Positions 6,568 to 14,483 are shown, counted from the first letter of the stretch. The stretch: 19,006 bases of DNA from CAYSDH01 sp964429805 (GCA_964429805.1 CAYSDH010000058.1:1-19006), one strand, 5' to 3'. Notes: generated by a model not told the origin, from the letters alone. Numbers and translations are program-made.

Positions 6568-7851
6568 TCACTTTACCACCATTGATTTGCTGCCAATTGT
6601 TACTCCCTCTGGACTCAGTATCAAGATGTGATAGAGGCCGCTCTGCATGTCATCTGTACAGACTGTGGTCCTCATTCCTGCACATCTGATATGCTGAATT
6701 AGTCGCCCTTTGGTGTCAACTATCTGAAATGAATCTATCTGCTCATGCGCAGAAGACTCAAACACTACAGGGCCATCAGCCGGATTTGGATAGACTAAAC
6801 AGTTCACCCTACTCCACTCATCAATTCCCGTGGCTATTTCTACCGACTGAACTATGAGGCATTGAGATTGATTACCGCAGGAATCTGAGGCTGTAAAAAC
6901 AATGTCGTGCACGCCAACGGGTAACTCTTCACCTGCTGCCGTACCCTGGGTCATGGTTGGAAAAGGGTCACAATTGTCAGTAAGGGAAACAAGAGAGGCT
7001 AAATCTGGTAATAGATAGAGGCTGTCAGAACTACTCAACACATTATACAAAGTATCTGGACAAACGATGGTCGGTGCTTCCAGATCTTGGTAGGTAACCA
7101 ATTGCTCAAAGGTACTCTCGTTGCCACAGTCATCTGTTGCCGTCCAGGTCCTTGATTGCACCTCTGTGCACCCACTCGTGCTCACAGTTACTTCGTACAG
7201 AATTTCTAAGTCTTTGTCACAGTCGTCATCAAACACAGGTTGAGATAATGAAGACATGTCATTACAATTCAGAGTCGTGTCACTCACTGAGGTACTGACA
7301 AATGGAGCTTGGTTATCAATAAAACTATAGGTCTGAGAGGCTGAGGCCGAGTGAGCCCCACCATCATCAATAGAGTAGGTGACTGTGACTATTGCGTTGC
7401 AGTCTAATACAGAGTCTGTGCTGATCACCACCTCATCTAGCGGTCCCCAACCTGGGCCCAACACATAATCAGGTTCAGGCATTGGATCTCCACAATTTAA
7501 AGTCTGGTCAGGCCCTACTAGAATGGAATACGAATCGTCTTGAGGTAACTCTACGCAGTCTATAAACCAGTGCTCTCCTGGGCCGAAGTAACTATGGCCT
7601 CCTGTCCAATACGTGCCTTCTATACCAACGACCATTCGATCTCCATCTACAGCCAAGCATCCTCCAAAGCGCATGTTGTAATGAGAGTCAACGGGCACAA
7701 TATCTCGCTCGGGCACCCACGTGTCTCCTAGCCAACTATACACCACTACCGAACCACTGAAGTTACCGTTGACCTGATGCATGTTGTCTCCTGCATACAG
7801 GCGATCGTCTTCTATGGCTATGGCATTTCCAAAAGCTGTGTTGTAGCCCAA
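6568..7851 (-). CDS. C-terminal part of the frameshifted secreted multidomain protein (HYR-like domains, T9SS tail)
   Basis: This frame continues the gene whose 5' part lies at 7818-9920. It opens with the last beta-propeller repeats (GYNTAFGNAIAIEDDRLYAG and RFGGCLAVDGDRMVVG, residues 2-77). Cys-rich, HYR-like Ig-fold domains follow (about 110-250 and 255-335), each with the WTATDDCGN or FTASDSCGN strand seen in HYR modules. The last 75 residues (about 353-427) are a T9SS type A sorting domain: VYPNPADG, then a GRLIQ-type strand, SGLYHILI and the final MVVK. The tail directs outer-membrane translocation and surface attachment by the type IX machinery. The first 'start' is only a TTG inside the propeller. 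With no signal peptide of its own, this piece cannot be a stand-alone exported protein. The stop is a clean TAA at 6568. Confidence 0.85.
   Translation of the reverse strand: MGYNTAFGNAIAIEDDRLYAGDNMHQVNGNFSGSVVVYSWLGDTWVPERDIVPVDSHYNMRFGGCLAVDGDRMVVGIEGTYWTGGHSYFGPGEHWFIDCVELPQDDSYSILVGPDQTLNCGDPMPEPDYVLGPGWGPLDEVVISTDSVLDCNAIVTVTYSIDDGGAHSASASQTYSFIDNQAPFVSTSVSDTTLNCNDMSSLSQPVFDDDCDKDLEILYEVTVSTSGCTEVQSRTWTATDDCGNESTFEQLVTYQDLEAPTIVCPDTLYNVLSSSDSLYLLPDLASLVSLTDNCDPFPTMTQGTAAGEELPVGVHDIVFTASDSCGNQSQCLIVQSVEIATGIDEWSRVNCLVYPNPADGPVVFESSAHEQIDSFQIVDTKGRLIQHIRCAGMRTTVCTDDMQSGLYHILILSPEGVTIGSKSMVVK
7818..7851 (-). other. Frameshift site joining the two halves of the secreted protein
   Basis: On the minus strand the text around the break is AGTTGGGCTACAAC. 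In the first frame it reads S-W-A-T-T and stops shortly after. In the second it reads G-Y-N-T-A-F-G-N-A-I-A-I, a normal FG-GAP-like strand. One extra G in the GGG run (plus-strand CCC at 7847-7849) would give S-W-G-Y-N-T-A-F-G and restore one continuous protein. A homopolymer error or a real single-base deletion both fit. Confidence 0.8.
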
Positions 7852-9920
7852 CTATCAGGGTCTAAATATGGATTCGTTATAAATTCTTGAGCTTGCCATT
7901 CTGCCCCATCATAGAGGTAAGTGTATATGCCACCAAGGTACCAATGACCAATAGCTAGGCGACCATTATTGACTGCTAGTCCGTATATCCCATTACCCGA
8001 GCCTCCGGGTATCGTCATCACAAATTGATCAAATGCCCACGAGCCTGAAGACTTGTCAAAAACCGAGGCAATAGTATCTCCCAACCCACCATAGGCGGAC
8101 ACCAAAAAGTTATTGTCAAACTCTAATGATGTGACAGGGCTATTAAAAATGGCGCTCTCTATCCATTCTGCACCATCATGCTCAAAGATGACAAGGTTAG
8201 GGCCCATATCCATCGCGATCTCATTGCCTTGAATCGCGACAGCAGAAGCCGAGGAATCGCTCGCAGAAGAGTAGAGAGTTTGCTCTAACTGCCACACATC
8301 ATTATCTAGTCGATAGACCTTGTTGCCTGTGACAAAGACCTCATTATCTAGTGCCATGTTTCTATCGAAACCCATAGCAAAGGAGTTTTCTGCGTGCAGC
8401 ACCCAGTTAGTCCCGTTGTGCTTGTATATAGAACCTTGATTGACTGAAGACACGAATGCCCAATCGCCATCTAGCGCTACACCTTTTCCTTTTGACCCGT
8501 TTTGCAGGGTATCGCAGCCGCAAGGAAGGTCGTTACTGATTACATTAAAAGTGGCCACTTCACTTAATTGGTTGCCGCAATTGTCATGGGCGGTGATGGT
8601 TCTGATTATGTCAAAATCGCAACCTGCTCCAGCAACACTGTCCACATGGCTAAACGTAATCGGTTCACAATAGGCACTAACGTCAAAGCTCTCGGGCAGT
8701 TCAAATTGGCCAGCGCAACAGTATCCTTGTGCATTATCTGGAGCCGACACAGTGGTCATAGATGCGTCCGTGCTAAACGATTCTGGCCCAGAAGAAGTAA
8801 GCAATAGACTGTCGCAATCTGCCGCAGACACATAAAATTCATATTGGGTTTCGCTGTCTAGTCCGTCTACTTCGAGAGTTGTGCTTTCCATATCTGCCAC
8901 GACAATGCCGGTGCCTGGTGTAAAGCCCGCAGGTCCATATTCTACAGTCCAAAGTGCACCGCCTGCTCCATCCCAATGGAGTGTCGCAGCGTGGTCTTCT
9001 TCTGCAGACACTGTGAGTTGACTCGGCTGGTAACAATCGAGATTAGGTTGGCATATGTTGAGGGCCACTTCAAGGTAGCTTGAAAAGCCATAGTTGAATA
9101 AGGCAGGATGGTGATCAAAGTCATTGGCCCAAAGACCTATGCGATACATTTCTCCTGGCACCAAACCCGCGACAATAAGTGTGTCTGCTGAGCTAAACAT
9201 TGTTTGACAATACACTGGTGGCTCTGAGCAGTCATTTTCTCGTATGCTAATTCCAAAGTCATCCCAGGTGGATTCACATACATAATCTTCACCATTATGC
9301 GGTGCTGCCTGAATGTGTACCTCTCCGTTGGCTGGGGCCTGAAACTTTCTCCAAATGGTAAACTCTGACTCTCCTGAGCACATAGGCTCCTCGTTTATTG
9401 AAGATCCAGAAAACGATAGTAATGAGGGGTTCTCACCACACTCATACGCATAGTTAATAGCCACCTCTGGCAACGGCCAGTCGCAATCAGAAACATCATC
9501 TGGCCCACAAGGGTCAGGGTTTGGTGGTGGCCCTATTGTCACCGTGGCCAGCACCCAATCGCTGAATTCGTCTACATCACCATCTGGGTAACCGCTTGGC
9601 CCTGTGCAGTCGCACACAGCACGCACATAGACTACATCATTGATGTTTGACGGGTTAAGAGGCACGAAAGCATTGCAACATGAAGCACTTAACTCTCCAG
9701 CTGCTGCTCCGGTGCCAGGAACAAAATTCGAATTACTGTACTCAATCTCATAGCCTATCGGTGTCCAAGCACCACCTCCCTGACTCCATGACAAATAGGA
9801 TTCGGTGTAGCTATAATCCACTATCAAAAGAAAATTGCTGGGCTCAGGACAAGTCTGTCCGGCAAGAGAAAAGTAAGCAAGGGTGAGTAGGGTACTGAGT
9901 AAAGCTCTGGTTGGTAGCAA
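7818..9920 (-). CDS. N-terminal part of the frameshifted secreted multidomain protein (Fn3, beta-propeller)
   Basis: The 700-codon frame begins with a signal peptide (residues 1-21, ending SLAGQ). An Fn3-like domain follows (about 24-128, with the VPGTG motif), then a Cys-rich beta-sandwich (about 138-290) of the kind found in Bacteroidota surface proteins. A second Fn3 domain is at about 296-385 (LHWDGAGG, TQYEFYVSAADC), an HYR-like domain at 390-468, and an FG-GAP-like beta-propeller from 477, with repeats such as GKGVALDGDWAFVSS. The frame is lost at residue 691 inside a propeller repeat and stops at 7818, where the other frame continues the same domain. The joined protein would be about 1,117 residues. 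The start is uncertain: the frame has no ATG, only TTG at 9918-9920 or ATT at 9921-9923, and a stop lies 13 codons above the TTG. Its role is probably adhesion or binding at the surface; no enzyme motif is seen. Confidence 0.85.
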   Translation of the reverse strand: MLPTRALLSTLLTLAYFSLAGQTCPEPSNFLLIVDYSYTESYLSWSQGGGAWTPIGYEIEYSNSNFVPGTGAAAGELSASCCNAFVPLNPSNINDVVYVRAVCDCTGPSGYPDGDVDEFSDWVLATVTIGPPPNPDPCGPDDVSDCDWPLPEVAINYAYECGENPSLLSFSGSSINEEPMCSGESEFTIWRKFQAPANGEVHIQAAPHNGEDYVCESTWDDFGISIRENDCSEPPVYCQTMFSSADTLIVAGLVPGEMYRIGLWANDFDHHPALFNYGFSSYLEVALNICQPNLDCYQPSQLTVSAEEDHAATLHWDGAGGALWTVEYGPAGFTPGTGIVVADMESTTLEVDGLDSETQYEFYVSAADCDSLLLTSSGPESFSTDASMTTVSAPDNAQGYCCAGQFELPESFDVSAYCEPITFSHVDSVAGAGCDFDIIRTITAHDNCGNQLSEVATFNVISNDLPCGCDTLQNGSKGKGVALDGDWAFVSSVNQGSIYKHNGTNWVLHAENSFAMGFDRNMALDNEVFVTGNKVYRLDNDVWQLEQTLYSSASDSSASAVAIQGNEIAMDMGPNLVIFEHDGAEWIESAIFNSPVTSLEFDNNFLVSAYGGLGDTIASVFDKSSGSWAFDQFVMTIPGGSGNGIYGLAVNNGRLAIGHWYLGGIYTYLYDGAEWQAQEFITNPYLDPDSWATTQLLEMP

Positions 9921-10060
9921 AATGGTGATTCGATTGGTTAAAAATCCCCCGCTAGTTTAAATATACTCTAAAAAAACGGGACGACTTAAACCAACGGTTA
10001 TACTAAGGCCTTGATTTAGAAAAGAATAAAGAGTTTTCTGATTTACACAGACTCAATCAG
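9921..10060. other. AT-rich intergenic region upstream of the secreted-protein gene
   Basis: This gap separates the J-domain gene from the T9SS-tail gene on the minus strand. It holds a CCCGTTTTTTT run (minus strand, about 9979-9969) and, just beyond it, TATATTTA, one base off the TAnnTTTG -7 box. No good -33 element lies at the expected distance. A promoter for the secreted-protein gene is expected here, but I cannot place it firmly. No small gene is seen. Confidence 0.4.
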
Positions 10061-10089
10061 GTCTGATTTATTCAGCCTTAGAATCAGAC
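10061..10089 (-). terminator. Inverted repeat at the 3' end of the J-domain gene
   Basis: GTCTGATT (10061-10068) and AATCAGAC (10082-10089) are perfect 8-base complements with a 13-base loop, overlapping the last codons and the stop of the J-domain gene. A second small dyad, CAGAC/GTCTG (10048-10052/10061-10065), shares one arm, so two alternative folds are possible. No T-run follows directly; the nearest T-rich stretch on the minus strand is about 25 bases further on. Termination or 3'-end protection is therefore only a suggestion. Confidence 0.35.
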
Positions 10090-10517
10090 ATGGCCTTGCG
10101 GTACAGAAAAGAGTTGAAGATGTTTCTTCGCGCAAATCGCATCTGCTTTGGAGCGTCATTTAGCTTATCAACCATAATGGCTTTGACTCCGAAATACTCG
10201 TAGGTCATGCCGTTGCTAAATTCTACTTTGAGCACACGCTTGTTGTAATCAAAGTCTACAATGCTCTTTTCATTAATCATGGCATTGTACTCTTCCTTGC
10301 CACTCTCAATAGTCTCTGGAGCGATGCTTACCAAGAACTTGTAGGCATCAATAATCTCGCGGCTTTTTTCTTCCGCTTCTTCGGCCTTTTCACCTCCATT
10401 TGGAAACTTGTCAGGGTGCCACTCTTTGACTAGATTTCTGTAGGTCTTCTTTATGTCAGTGAGTTTTATCTCACCGTCAATGTCAAATAAAGTCTTGTAT
10501 TCGTGTATGCGTTTCAT
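10068..10517 (-). CDS. J-domain protein with C-terminal KTSC-like domain
   Basis: This is a 149-residue cytoplasmic protein. Residues 6-65 form a J domain with the invariant HPD at 34-36 between helices II and III, so it should stimulate the ATPase of a DnaK-type Hsp70. There is no Gly/Phe linker or zinc finger as in full DnaJ. Residues about 86-143 resemble a KTSC domain: a VLKVEFSNGMTYEYFGV strand pair, then a helix and an ending rich in Arg, Asn and Phe. KTSC is a short beta-rich domain of unclear role, found alone or at the end of other proteins. The fusion suggests a specialised co-chaperone that brings a particular client to Hsp70. The ATG at 10515-10517 sits 18 bases from a TAnnTTTG box, so the gene is probably transcribed alone, apart from the polysaccharide operon upstream. 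Confidence 0.85.
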   Translation of the reverse strand: MKRIHEYKTLFDIDGEIKLTDIKKTYRNLVKEWHPDKFPNGGEKAEEAEEKSREIIDAYKFLVSIAPETIESGKEEYNAMINEKSIVDFDYNKRVLKVEFSNGMTYEYFGVKAIMVDKLNDAPKQMRFARRNIFNSFLYRKAMSDSKAE

Positions 10518-10534
10518 GCCCTGTTATAAAGGAG

Positions 10535-10542
10535 CAAAGCTA
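10535..10542 (-). promoter_or_regulatory. Candidate -7 promoter box of the J-domain gene
   Basis: TAGCTTTG on the minus strand matches the Bacteroidetes -7 consensus TAnnTTTG exactly and ends 18 bases before the ATG. It is the same 8-mer as the one in front of the LRR gene. No clear TTTG or TTG lies 19-21 bases upstream, so the -33 part is weak or absent. Confidence 0.4.
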
Positions 10543-10584
10543 GTCATTTTAGCAGGGTGACGTGTGTCTGCCAAGCGAAGAAGA

Positions 10585-10607
10585 AAAACAAATGTGTGTC
10601 TTGTTTT
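10585..10607 (-). terminator. Possible AT-rich terminator at the end of the polysaccharide operon
   Basis: AAAACAA (10585-10591) and TTGTTTT (10601-10607) form a 7-bp dyad with a 9-base loop that overlaps the hisH stop codon. On the minus strand the stem runs into TTCTTCTT. The stem has only one G:C pair, so it is weak. It lies where the operon should end, between hisH and the J-domain promoter. Confidence 0.3.
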
Positions 10608-11262
10608 AGACTAAGGCCTCTTGACCTAAACCTATGAACTGACGTATCAGTTGGGCACCATCTCCATGGCTTTTTTCTGGATGAAACTGCACGCCATGTA
10701 TGTTGTCTCTCTGTATGCTGGCGTGAAAATCAAGTCCATAGCGACATGTTGATGTCACGTGTTGGGTGTCTTCACAGGTGACATAATAACTATGACAGAA
10801 GTAAAACTCATCGTCTTCATTTACGCCACTCGTTAAGGCAGAGTTGTTGGCGGCAGTCAGCGTATTCCAACCCATGTGCGGGACTTTGAAATATGGCTTA
10901 CTACTCAAAGTAGAATCAAACTTGGATGTCTTTGCATCAATCCAGCCCAGACCTTCACAGTCTCCCTCTTCGCTATAAGAGGTAAATAACTGCATGCCTA
11001 GACAGATGCCTAAAATAGGTGTGCCTTCTTGACAAACACGCTGGTCCATCACCTCCATTATTCCTGAGTCTCGTAGGTTAATCATGCCCTGTCTAAAGTG
11101 ACCGACACCCGGCAATATTAGCTTATCTGCCTGCTTTATAACATGAGGGTCAGCACTAAGAATAGGTCTCGTCACCATCTGTTCAACAGTACGATACACG
11201 GACCTGAGATTACCCATGCCGTAGTCTATAATGCACACAGAAATGTCTGTCTTATCGAGCAT
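10606..11262 (-). CDS. hisH: HisH-type glutamine amidotransferase subunit in a surface-sugar operon
   Basis: This class I glutaminase (218 residues) releases ammonia from glutamine. The nucleophile Cys87 is in GICLGMQLF, and the His194/Glu196 pair is in GVQFHPEKSH. The oxyanion-region motif GVGHF and the HSYYV strand are also present, as in HisH of imidazole glycerol phosphate synthase. The context is not histidine biosynthesis: its start overlaps by 11 bp the end of an N-acetyl-sugar amidotransferase gene, and the whole upstream operon is glycan assembly. I infer the specialised HisH2 role known from Pseudomonas B-band O-antigen, feeding ammonia to WbpG for acetamidino formation. There HisF2 acts as the partner, and no hisF is seen in this window. 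It may instead be the sole histidine HisH, which cannot be excluded without the rest of the genome. Confidence 0.88.
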   Translation of the reverse strand: MLDKTDISVCIIDYGMGNLRSVYRTVEQMVTRPILSADPHVIKQADKLILPGVGHFRQGMINLRDSGIMEVMDQRVCQEGTPILGICLGMQLFTSYSEEGDCEGLGWIDAKTSKFDSTLSSKPYFKVPHMGWNTLTAANNSALTSGVNEDDEFYFCHSYYVTCEDTQHVTSTCRYGLDFHASIQRDNIHGVQFHPEKSHGDGAQLIRQFIGLGQEALV

Positions 11263-12385
11263 ATTTCAGATATAATATTGTAGGAACGATGTCTAATTTT
11301 CCAGCTAATTTGATGGGCCACTTTAGGCTCTTAATCAGCGGAAGCAGTGTTCTGTAATCCTTGTGAGACTTTCTAGGCGCTTGCATGATGTCAGAAAACT
11401 CTGCATCACTCAAGTCTAGTTTAGACTTGATGTACTCTACAATGCTGTCTTCATAAGCATAGTCTTCTCTGATTACATCAAGAGCATCTTCTCGGCTTAT
11501 CTGACCGCTTCTTACGAGGGCAGACAGCTCGGTTTTTCTTTTGTCGATACCAAACTTTTTAGGCAGGTAGTAGCTCTGAAAAAACTTAGTAAACGTATTG
11601 TCATGATGATGACCTCCATAATATTTCCAGTCGAGTTCCTTCTCTAATATGGCGTCTACTTTCTTCTTGTTGTAGTCTATAAACTCCATCAACCTCACCT
11701 CTTTGATTCGCTTAGCGAACAAGATGTAGAGCAACCTAAAAAGGTTCATTACCGGAAAGCTCTTGATTTTCTTTTTGCCAAACAACTTATGCACATGCTT
11801 GTAATAGAGGCTGTCCATATAGGTCCAAGAAATGGGCGAGGTGCCCTCTGTGCGAAAGCTATGCCCATTGAGAATATACTTCACCCCTTCTTTGGCAGCA
11901 GTCTCATAGAGTACGGAGTAGATAGCGTAATCTGTAGGTATGTCAGCGTCAGGCACAGATGCCTTGAGAAACGACACCTGAAGGTCTTTAAACTCCTCCC
12001 AGTCGGCAACAACTGTGTGAAGTGTCACGCCTAAACGTTCTATTTGATTTTGAATGTTTTTTGTTGAAATATCTGTGTTCCAGCCATTGTCAAAATGGAC
12101 GGCAAGCGGACGCAGTCCTAGCTTGATAGCTGTGAGTAGTGTGTACGAACTGTCTCGCCCTCCACTAACACCAACTATGCAGTCAAATTCTTTTCCTTCT
12201 CCTGCTTTCTTGATTTTGGCCACAGCGGCCTCCAAGTTTTTTTGACCGATGTCACCGAGCGGTCTGGTTCGCTCTAACTCATCATGGATTAAGCAGTACT
12301 TACATACGCCTTCGTCCGTATACCAAATGTCGCTTACTGTATTGTCAAGTACACAGTGATTGCAAACACTTCTCTCCTCGTTCAT
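11252..12385 (-). CDS. N-acetyl-sugar amidotransferase (WbpG/PseA family), copy 1
   Basis: This 377-residue cytoplasmic PP-loop ATPase should activate an N-acetyl carbonyl of a nucleotide-linked or related amino sugar with ATP and replace oxygen with ammonia, giving an acetamidino group. Four N-terminal Cys (8, 11, 28, 31) form a zinc-type C-x2-C pair. The PP-loop SGGRDSS is at residues 74-80. Family blocks HFDNGWN, LNGHSFRTEG and PKKFGIDKR follow, the last in the helical C-terminal half. It lies downstream of a close paralogue and overlaps hisH by 11 bp. An AAGGAG at 12393-12398 stands 7 bases before the ATG, a clear Shine-Dalgarno and unusual here. The target sugar cannot be read from the sequence; pseudaminic, legionaminic or diacetamido-uronic acids are known substrates in the family. 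Confidence 0.88.
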   Translation of the reverse strand: MNEERSVCNHCVLDNTVSDIWYTDEGVCKYCLIHDELERTRPLGDIGQKNLEAAVAKIKKAGEGKEFDCIVGVSGGRDSSYTLLTAIKLGLRPLAVHFDNGWNTDISTKNIQNQIERLGVTLHTVVADWEEFKDLQVSFLKASVPDADIPTDYAIYSVLYETAAKEGVKYILNGHSFRTEGTSPISWTYMDSLYYKHVHKLFGKKKIKSFPVMNLFRLLYILFAKRIKEVRLMEFIDYNKKKVDAILEKELDWKYYGGHHHDNTFTKFFQSYYLPKKFGIDKRKTELSALVRSGQISREDALDVIREDYAYEDSIVEYIKSKLDLSDAEFSDIMQAPRKSHKDYRTLLPLIKSLKWPIKLAGKLDIVPTILYLKYAR

Positions 12386-12474
12386 GATTATGCTCCTTAT
12401 TCTTTAATCTAGTCTGATAATAGTGGGGTTTTTCGGTTCCTTTCTTTTACGTGATATCGAGTGCTTGGTTTCGC

Positions 12475-13626
12475 TTAGGCCACTTGTATTTTTCGTGACT
12501 TCATTTCTTGCAGCAGCAGCGGTGTAGTTGGTGATACCATTCGGTATAGCCACTCTATCGGTTTCCTATATTTTCTGATTATGCTGTAGTAGTTAGGGAA
12601 GTCTTCAAATGTGCGGTGCGGCAGGGCCATTATCGCATCAAACTCCGCTGAGCTAATCTCAAACTTCTTTAACACATACTCTCGGTCGCTCTTGGCTAAT
12701 TCTGCGGGCATAGGCAGCTCATCTCTGAGTGTTTTCTTTGCCGCTTCTTTGGTCATCTGACCACTTCTTATAAGCGCAGAATACTCTCTCATGCGCTTAT
12801 CTATTCCAAACTTGTTGGGCAGAATGTAGCCTTGATAAAACCTGGTGTATACCGATTCATAATGATGCCCACCATAGTCTTTCCAGCCGTACTCATCTGT
12901 GAGAAATTTCTTCATCGCCTTTTTATCATATGGCACATAGTAAAGCAGTCTGACTTGCTTGATTCCCTTCACGTATGTGTAGTAAAAAAGGTCTTTGACA
13001 GTGTAGTTAGGAAATGTCTTTAGAGGCACGGTTCCAAACTGTTTGTGCACCGCTTTCAAATAGCGTCCGTCACCGTAAGACCATGCAATAGGCACTTTGC
13101 CTTCTGTCCGAAAGCTGTGTCCGTTAAGTACATATTTCACCCCTTCTTCTGCGGCCATGCTGTACAGCACTTTCTGTATGGCAAGGTCAGTAGGGATCTC
13201 GCTGTCTGGCGTGCTCGCTTTTAAAAAAGACATCTGTAGGTCTTTAAATTCTTGCCAGTCTACCACATAGGTTTGTAAGTCAAAGCCTAGTTTTCTGGTG
13301 ACGTGCTCTATATTGCTCACGGCTATATCAGAGTTCCAGCCATTGTCAAAATGTACGGCCAGTGCTCTCAATCCATGCTTTCTGGCCAGGTGAAGTTGAT
13401 AGGTACTGTCTGTGCCTCCGCTGACCCCAATGATGCAGTCGTAGTTCTTTCCTTTTCCCGCCTTTTTCATCAAGTCTACTTGCTCTAAGAGCATGCGCTC
13501 ACCTTCTGTACCTAGCGGATATCTGCGCTCTAGCTCATCTTGCATCGTACAGTACTGACAGACGCCCTGCTCATTAAGCCTCAGCCCGGGATCTGTATAA
13601 TCCATTACACATCGTTTGCATTCCAT
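12475..13626 (-). CDS. N-acetyl-sugar amidotransferase (WbpG/PseA family), copy 2
   Basis: This is a second member of the same PP-loop family (383 residues), transcribed just before copy 1. Cys 3, 6, 23 and 26 form the N-terminal metal site, and the PP-loop is SGGTDST at residues 69-75. It shares HFDNGWN, LNGHSFRTEG, SFLKAS and KFGIDKR with copy 1, but differs in many positions elsewhere. The two are therefore diverged paralogues, not a recent duplicate, and may act on different sugars or different acetamido groups. Its ATG lies 2 bp past the stop of the upstream glycosyltransferase, so translation is probably coupled. An 89-bp gap separates it from copy 1, the only real space among the last genes of the operon; I see no hairpin or promoter box in it. 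Confidence 0.88.
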   Translation of the reverse strand: MECKRCVMDYTDPGLRLNEQGVCQYCTMQDELERRYPLGTEGERMLLEQVDLMKKAGKGKNYDCIIGVSGGTDSTYQLHLARKHGLRALAVHFDNGWNSDIAVSNIEHVTRKLGFDLQTYVVDWQEFKDLQMSFLKASTPDSEIPTDLAIQKVLYSMAAEEGVKYVLNGHSFRTEGKVPIAWSYGDGRYLKAVHKQFGTVPLKTFPNYTVKDLFYYTYVKGIKQVRLLYYVPYDKKAMKKFLTDEYGWKDYGGHHYESVYTRFYQGYILPNKFGIDKRMREYSALIRSGQMTKEAAKKTLRDELPMPAELAKSDREYVLKKFEISSAEFDAIMALPHRTFEDFPNYYSIIRKYRKPIEWLYRMVSPTTPLLLQEMKSRKIQVA

Positions 13627-13628
13627 AG

Positions 13629-14483
13629 TTATAGTCTTTTCAGTGAAAGAATTCGTTTGTAGGTAAACTGTTTGATGAATTTGGCCAAGGCCTCATCCAC
13701 CACTTTTGGCTCTTTTCTTTTTCGGGCATCCATAAATCCTTTGATGTACTGAATGCTGTTTTTTACGAAGGGAGCAGACTTTAGTTTGAATGCTCCTCTT
13801 ATGAGTGTGAGCATCAAGTCGTTTCCAGTTCTGTAGGCCTCTACCCCAGACCTGTAGGCGTGTTGTGTTGGCTCATAGGCTGCCGTGGTGGGCCTGTGAT
13901 GCTTGACCGCCAGGTCAATATTTCTCACGGTCCAACCTTTGTGCATGGCGGTCATGCCGTCTATTCCGTCCCAGTTCCAGGTCTCGGTAATTCCTCCTAT
14001 GTCTGTAAAGCACTGGGCATTATATGCCTTTAGCGCGCCTCTGACATGATGCGTGGCGCTCTCTTCTTTTTGCCATGAACCATTGCTGGGTATCACACAG
14101 TAACCTCCGCATATACCTAGACTTTTGTCTTCCCTAAACTCATCAGAGATTCGTTCTAGATAGTTTGATGGTAAGGTGAGGTCCGCGTCTAATTTCATCA
14201 CCACATCATGCGCGCAGTCTTTGTGTTTTTCATAGCCATGATAGAATGCACGCACCACCTTACTGCCGCCAGAACGCTGTTCTTGTGGAGTGTTTTTTTC
14301 TTCTAAATACAACCAGGTATATTTCTTCTGGTACTCCTTAATGATACTCACCGTCTCATCTGTAGACCCGTCATCTACTATGACCCACTTAGCTGGAAGT
14401 GTGGTCTGCGCTGCCATAGACTCGATTAGGCCGCTCAGATATTGGGCCTCATTTTTAGCCGGTGTGATGATTAAAAATCTCAT
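13629..14483 (-). CDS. Family 2 glycosyltransferase
   Basis: This inverting GT-A fold transferase (284 residues) would add one sugar of the surface glycan repeat on the cytoplasmic side of the inner membrane. The N-terminus FLIITPAKNEA is the GT2 nucleotide-binding strand, DDGSTD is at 37-42, and the metal-binding DxD is DAD at 99-101 (MKLDADLTLP). A WDGIDGMTAM acceptor-site motif occurs near residue 170. No membrane segment is evident and the C-terminal 60 residues are very basic, which suggests peripheral membrane contact. Its ATG overlaps the previous gene's TGA (ATGA at 14480-14483). Donor and acceptor cannot be named. Confidence 0.87.
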   Translation of the reverse strand: MRFLIITPAKNEAQYLSGLIESMAAQTTLPAKWVIVDDGSTDETVSIIKEYQKKYTWLYLEEKNTPQEQRSGGSKVVRAFYHGYEKHKDCAHDVVMKLDADLTLPSNYLERISDEFREDKSLGICGGYCVIPSNGSWQKEESATHHVRGALKAYNAQCFTDIGGITETWNWDGIDGMTAMHKGWTVRNIDLAVKHHRPTTAAYEPTQHAYRSGVEAYRTGNDLMLTLIRGAFKLKSAPFVKNSIQYIKGFMDARKRKEPKVVDEALAKFIKQFTYKRILSLKRL

